Below, piece by piece: positions 15,471 through 18,719 of a stretch of DNA of 18,719 nt. The DNA is taken from contig WQSU01000012.1 in assembly GCA_009787675.1 (NCBI GenBank), positions 1 through 18,719 on the forward strand, written 5' to 3'. Source of the DNA: Lentimicrobiaceae bacterium (GTDB lineage Bacteria > Bacteroidota > Bacteroidia > Bacteroidales > WCHB1-69). The notes under the pieces are model-generated. The model ran no database searches, was not told the DNA's origin, and saw only the letters and a list, made by a program, of their open reading frames with translations. The position numbers were made by a program, and so were the translations under genes. Each line of letters begins with the position of its first letter. The stretch's first letter is position 1.

Positions 15471-16793
15471 TCATTCTCTCTCAAAAAGGAACTCCATTCC
15501 ACGCTGTTTCAATATTAAAGCCTTATTTAACGGATTAAACTCGAAAACAGCATCTGCCTGTTTAAACTCAAACTTGTCTTTTGCAGTTGCTTCCAATGGA
15601 AAAGAGGGTTGCCCTGTGAGCTGCGCAAATAGTAGTCCGTTATTTTTGGTTATAGTCAGTTTTAAAGGAAGTTGCAAACTTGAATAAACGCCCAAATACT
15701 TATCCAATTCTTCGTCTGCGATATTCAATATTGTAAATTCGGGAATTTCAAACGGATTGTTGAATGCAGCATTTAGAATTGCAATAGAAATGTCATTTCC
15801 ATTAAAATTCATGCCATTTGCTGTATAGGCAAATGAAATTTCATTTGTAGTAAAATATGCAAACACTGAACTAAATCCGTCTATTCCACCTGTGTGCCCA
15901 AAACCTGTTTTGTCGTAAAAAGGCATTTTAATTAGTCCCATTCCCAAATGGTCTTTAATGGTTTTCATTTTTGTCAAACTGTTTTCCGAAATCAGTTTTC
16001 CGTTAAAAAGCGCGCAGCTGAATTTAACCAAATCCGTTGGGGTTGACGTCATCGCGCCTGCGCCAAGGGCTTGTGATACATCTAATTCAGGCGCTAGCAC
16101 CCAACTATTATTGAGAAACGTGTATGAATTACACTCACCATTTTGTGTATTAATTTTCCCGTCCAAGTAAGTGTTTTCCAGTCCGAGCTGATTGGTGATT
16201 TTGTCTTCCACTATCTTTGAAAATGGCTTTTCATAAATTTTTTCGAGAATGTAGGTAAGCAATATATAATTTGGATTGCTGTAAGCCATTTTCGTATCCG
16301 GTTCAAAATCATTTCCGCCTTTTATGATTACTTCCATCATTTCTTTTTCCATTATCGGTTGCGTGTGCCGATTTGAATTCACAAACTCGTCCAAATGATT
16401 GTGCAATCCGCTTCTATGGCGAAGCAAGTGTTCGATGGTAATTTTGTTGGCATTACCAATGGTTGGAAAATATTTATCAATAGTTTCGCTTAAACTCAAC
16501 ATACCTTCTTCCACCGCTTTGAGGATTAATACGGCAGTAAAAGTTTTTGTAATCGAACCTATTCTGTATTTTGATCTTTCACTCGCAGTCAAACCTTGTT
16601 CAACATCAGCAAATCCTACCGACTTTGAATAAATCAATTTGTCGCCTTGTGCAATGGCAACACTTCCCATAAATCTGTTGTTGCTCGCAAGCGCATCGAA
16701 ATAAGTGTCTAATTTCTCCTTGTCAATGCTTTGGGAAAATCCCGAAAAAATTACTAAACTTACTGCTAATGATAAAATTAATACTCTTTTCAT
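15471..16793 (-). CDS. Secreted serine hydrolase, beta-lactamase/penicillin-binding family
   Basis: A 440-residue exported protein with a signal peptide (about 1-20, MKRVLILSLAVSLVIFSGFS, then QSIDKEK). The class C beta-lactamase fold motifs are present: SITK (Ser80 nucleophile, Lys83), YSN (171-173) and HTGG (300-303) in place of KTG. The last 90 residues form a separate domain typical of the C-terminus of these hydrolases (EELDKYLGVYSS). Members of this group include D-aminopeptidases, esterases and proteins of unknown substrate, so beta-lactam resistance should not be assumed. It is a lone gene, next to transposase relics and divergent from ftsY. Confidence 0.88.
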   Translation of the reverse strand: MKRVLILSLAVSLVIFSGFSQSIDKEKLDTYFDALASNNRFMGSVAIAQGDKLIYSKSVGFADVEQGLTASERSKYRIGSITKTFTAVLILKAVEEGMLSLSETIDKYFPTIGNANKITIEHLLRHRSGLHNHLDEFVNSNRHTQPIMEKEMMEVIIKGGNDFEPDTKMAYSNPNYILLTYILEKIYEKPFSKIVEDKITNQLGLENTYLDGKINTQNGECNSYTFLNNSWVLAPELDVSQALGAGAMTSTPTDLVKFSCALFNGKLISENSLTKMKTIKDHLGMGLIKMPFYDKTGFGHTGGIDGFSSVFAYFTTNEISFAYTANGMNFNGNDISIAILNAAFNNPFEIPEFTILNIADEELDKYLGVYSSLQLPLKLTITKNNGLLFAQLTGQPSFPLEATAKDKFEFKQADAVFEFNPLNKALILKQRGMEFLFERE

Positions 16794-16882
16794 TATGTAT
16801 ATCTTTTTTGTTATACCACTTTGTTATCATTCTCGTTATTTGCTATTTAAGGTTGACCTGCTTCTGCTCCTTCTGACGTGGG

Positions 16883-16890
16883 CAAAAGTA
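16883..16890 (-). promoter_or_regulatory. Possible -7 promoter box of the serine hydrolase
   Basis: On the minus strand TACTTTTG fits TAnnTTTG, 89 bases before the ATG at 16793. No clear TTTG lies at -33. Confidence 0.4.
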
Positions 16891-16961
16891 TAATATTTTG
16901 CTAAAGATAGGTAACCATAAATTACTCTATTTTTTTTGCGTAAAATTTGTATTTCAATGAG

Positions 16962-17048
16962 TTATAGCTTTAGTGAATCTCTTCGGGTTATGTTATTAGA
17001 AGCCATTTTCAAGGCTTTTTTAGCCAAATCTACTTTGATGTGATCAGT
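16962..17048 (-). pseudogene. Relic of a transposase, probably IS3-family orfB
   Basis: On the minus strand, 28 codons ending at the TAA at 16964-16962 include DHIKVDLAKKALKMASNN and then TRRDSL. This resembles the stretch of IS3-family OrfB just before the HHSDRG motif, where ALKMA and a following R..SL are common. The expected IHHSDRG is lost and a stop follows. It lies one frame away from the IS630-like relic directly upstream. The assignment is by recognition of a short segment only, so it is tentative. Confidence 0.4.
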
Positions 17049-17146
17049 TTTTTGCTTTGTGAAAAGCTGCATTGTTGAGTATAATAATTTTCAATTCAGC
17101 GGGTTTGGTTTAAGAGACCAAATCGAGATTCGTCCTCGAAATAAAG
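17047..17146 (-). pseudogene. Relic of an IS630-family transposase with an internal deletion
   Basis: Two fragments of an IS630-type DDE transposase lie side by side on the minus strand. The first, LYFEDESRFGLLNQTR (17146-17099), has the DES segment with the first catalytic Asp and ends in a stop. The second, LKIIILNNAAFHKAKN (17094-17047), matches the second catalytic region, normally DNAAFHK, but with Asp changed to Asn, in a different frame and followed by a stop. In intact members these segments are dozens of residues apart; here only a few bases separate them, so the central part was deleted. It cannot encode an active enzyme. Upstream codons in the same frame reach 17296 but show no motif. 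Confidence 0.65.
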
Positions 17147-17308
17147 ATTATCAGAATAAAAAACATTTGGTTGAATTATTTTTATATTTGATATTAAATG
17201 TGTCTCTCTAAATAATAATGCGTTCTTGTGGCAAAAATGAGTGTCAGAAGAATCGCCGAATGCTATTAAAAATGGTGAGAAAAAAAAATAAATCAAAGCA
17301 AAAAATGA

Positions 17309-17316
17309 TATTTTTG
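17309..17316 (+). promoter_or_regulatory. Bacteroidota -7 promoter box of ftsY
   Basis: TATTTTTG fits TAnnTTTG, 36 bases before the ftsY ATG. The rest of 16794-17352 holds only the two transposase relics and no intact gene. Confidence 0.5.
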
Positions 17317-17352
17317 CAAACTATTTAAACTTATTGCAAATAGAATTACATA

Positions 17353-18312
17353 ATGGGTTTTTTTTCATTTTTTTCAAAAGACAAAAAGGAAGAACTAAAT
17401 CAGGTTCTTGAGAAATCGAAAGAGAATTTTTTTCAAAAGTTAGCCAAAACTGTTGTTGGAAAATCAAAAGTGGACGATGAGGTCTTGGATAATTTAGAGG
17501 AGATTCTTATTGCCTCCGATGTAGGGGTGGAAACCACGCTGAAAATTGTGGAGCGTATTGAAGTCCGCGTTTCAAAAGATAAGTATATCAGTACAGCACA
17601 GTTAAATACAATTCTCCGAGAAGAAATTGTTGACTTGTTGATGGATAACAATGCAGAGAAATTATCCGATTTTGAGCTTCCAAAGCGCGATGTACCTTAC
17701 GTGATAATGGTAGTGGGCGTGAATGGTGTGGGTAAAACAACCACCATTGGCAAACTGGCGTATCAATTTAAGCAGAAAGGCTATAGTGTCATGTTAGGGG
17801 CTGCAGATACATTTCGGGCTGCTGCCGTTGATCAGTTAGAGATTTGGGCAGAACGAGCAGGTGTGCCGATTATCACACAAAAAATGGGTGCCGACCCTGC
17901 CGCAGTGGCTTTCGACACCGTAGCCTCAGGCATCTCCAAAAAATCTGATGTGGTAATTATTGATACCGCCGGTCGTTTGCACAACAAAATTCCGCTCATG
18001 AGAGAACTTTCAAAAATCAAGAATGTGATTCAGAAGCAGATACCTGATGCACCACACGAAATATTGTTAGTATTAGACGGCTCTATCGGACAAAACGCTA
18101 TCGAGCAGGCACGCCAATTTACAGCAGCTACAGAAGTAAATGCACTGGCTATCACTAAATTGGACGGCACAGCCAAAGGTGGCGTAGTGATTGGCATCTC
18201 CGACCAGTTCAGCATTCCAGTAAAATATATCGGCGTAGGCGAAAAAATTGAACAGATTCAAGTATTTAATCGTGCTGAATTTATAGACTCATTATTTCCT
18301 GAGGGTTGGTAA
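17353..18312 (+). CDS. ftsY: Signal recognition particle receptor FtsY
   Basis: SRP receptor GTPase that docks SRP-ribosome complexes at the inner membrane for co-translational insertion by SecYEG. The 319 residues have an N-terminal amphipathic start (MGFFSFFSKDKKEEL), the NG core and no long acidic A domain, as is usual outside Enterobacteria. The N helix bundle is about 20-110. G1 is GVNGVGKTT (122-130), the insertion box holds DTFRAAA (152-158), G3 is DTAGRLH (204-210), G4 is TKLDGTAKGG (268-277). GSIGQNA (243-249) stands where many FtsY have ATTGQNA. It is a single gene, convergent with the tRNA cluster. Confidence 0.95.
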   Translation: MGFFSFFSKDKKEELNQVLEKSKENFFQKLAKTVVGKSKVDDEVLDNLEEILIASDVGVETTLKIVERIEVRVSKDKYISTAQLNTILREEIVDLLMDNNAEKLSDFELPKRDVPYVIMVVGVNGVGKTTTIGKLAYQFKQKGYSVMLGAADTFRAAAVDQLEIWAERAGVPIITQKMGADPAAVAFDTVASGISKKSDVVIIDTAGRLHNKIPLMRELSKIKNVIQKQIPDAPHEILLVLDGSIGQNAIEQARQFTAATEVNALAITKLDGTAKGGVVIGISDQFSIPVKYIGVGEKIEQIQVFNRAEFIDSLFPEGW

Positions 18313-18412
18313 AAAAAGAAGAAAGCAGGTTCATTATAATTGTGACGAAAATGTGTAAAATGGAGAACATATTCATTTGAAAAGTGTTAAAACCCTAATT
18401 CGCTTTAAAAAC

Positions 18413-18450
18413 AAAAACCAATAAATTAAAAGATTAATTTATTGGTTTTT
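18413..18450. terminator. Bidirectional terminator between ftsY and the tRNA cluster
   Basis: A perfect 17-bp inverted repeat, AAAAACCAATAAATTAA and its complement, encloses a 4-base loop (AAGA). The arms give A-runs and T-runs on both sides, so it can end transcription in either direction, about 100 bases after ftsY and 8 bases after tRNA-Gly. Confidence 0.85.
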
Positions 18451-18457
18451 ATTTTTG

Positions 18458-18530
18458 AGCGGAAGACGGGGCTCGAACCCGCCACCTAAAGCTTGGAAGG
18501 CTTTCGCTCTACCAAATGAGCTACTTCCGC
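18458..18530 (-). tRNA. tRNA-Gly (anticodon TCC)
   Basis: A 73-nt cloverleaf. The acceptor GCGGAAG pairs with CTTCCGC, the anticodon loop CTTCCAA gives TCC, and the T arm GCGGGTTCGAGCCCCGT holds GTTCGAGCC. The 3' CCA is not encoded. Confidence 0.95.
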
Positions 18531-18541
18531 AATTGTGTGAG

Positions 18542-18623
18542 TGGGAGGAGAAGGATTCGAACCTCCGAAGGCGTCGCCAACAGATTTACAGTCTGCCCCA
18601 TTTAGCCACTCTGGAATCCTCCC
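18542..18623 (-). tRNA. tRNA-Tyr (anticodon GTA)
   Basis: An 82-nt tRNA with a long variable arm, as expected for Tyr. The acceptor GGGAGGA pairs with TCCTCCC, and the anticodon loop CTGTAAA gives GTA. The 3' CCA is not encoded. Confidence 0.95.
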
Positions 18624-18632
18624 ATAATATTG

Positions 18633-18706
18633 AGCCGGTAGACGGATTCGAACCGCCGACCAGCTGATTACAAATCAGCTGCTCTGGCCAACTGAGCTAC
18701 ACCGGC
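18633..18706 (-). tRNA. tRNA-Thr (anticodon TGT)
   Basis: A 74-nt cloverleaf. The acceptor GCCGGTG pairs with TACCGGC (last pair G-T), and the anticodon loop TTTGTAA gives TGT. It is the first of the three tRNAs in transcription order. The 3' CCA is not encoded. Confidence 0.95.
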
Positions 18707-18719
18707 ACAATTACAATAA

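Noticed and set aside
15453..15479. 8-bp inverted repeat AGAGAATG/CATTCTCT over the serine hydrolase stop
   Set aside because: The loop is 11 bases and no T-run follows on either strand, so terminator function is not supported.
17104..17139. Two abutting hairpins with 7-base loops that recall anticodon and T arms of a tRNA
   Set aside because: There is no variable loop, acceptor stem or D arm, and the segment codes for the IS630-like motif on the minus strand.
18455..18667. Plus-strand open frame of 70 codons over the tRNA genes
   Set aside because: It is antisense to three clear tRNA genes; such frames are a common artefact.
1..18719. CRISPR array, prophage, integron or retron
   Set aside because: No regularly spaced repeats, no Cas, phage structural, integrase or reverse transcriptase genes are visible.

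Overview
The window looks like part of a Bacteroidota chromosome, possibly near Bacteroidales. The evidence is several promoter boxes matching the Bacteroidota -7 consensus TAnnTTTG, few Shine-Dalgarno sites, a small outer-membrane barrel of a type familiar from Bacteroidales, an AHH-type toxin tail of a kind common in Bacteroidota, and an acpP-fabF-rnc cluster. I do not assign a genus.

Layout. 1-1437 is an AT-rich accessory patch. It holds the 3' end of a polymorphic-toxin gene with an AHH (HNH/EndoVII) nuclease tail, a candidate immunity gene, and a small predicted secreted protein. 1601-5172 is a tight forward run of gyrB, an ftsE-like ABC ATPase and a family 2 glycosyltransferase, with gaps of 2-3 bases. 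5398-6591 holds rfbC and an HAD phosphatase of the Gph type. 6678-7229 is a secreted beta-barrel protein with a good intrinsic terminator. 7462-10454 is acpP, fabF, rnc and an uncharacterised protein that overlaps the end of rnc. The last gene meets the convergent lon gene (12844-10451) so closely that one TTAA supplies both stop codons.

12900-15186, on the minus strand, is a three-gene locus: a multi-pass membrane protein, a small winged-helix regulator and creD. Two copies of an ACTTTG-N5-CAAAGT operator sit before the first gene and before creD, which suggests a self-regulated envelope unit. 15471-16793 is a secreted penicillin-binding-type serine hydrolase. The 560-base gap before ftsY holds relics of two transposases on the minus strand, one IS630-like and one probably IS3-like. 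ftsY (17353-18312) ends near a 17-bp perfect inverted repeat, the shared terminator with a minus-strand tRNA cluster read Thr(TGT)-Tyr(GTA)-Gly(TCC).

Most of the window is housekeeping. The parts most worth a second look are the toxin/immunity patch, the repeated operator of the creD locus, the transposase relics, a Cys/His-rich antisense frame at 5140-5334, and the uncharacterised gene between rnc and lon.
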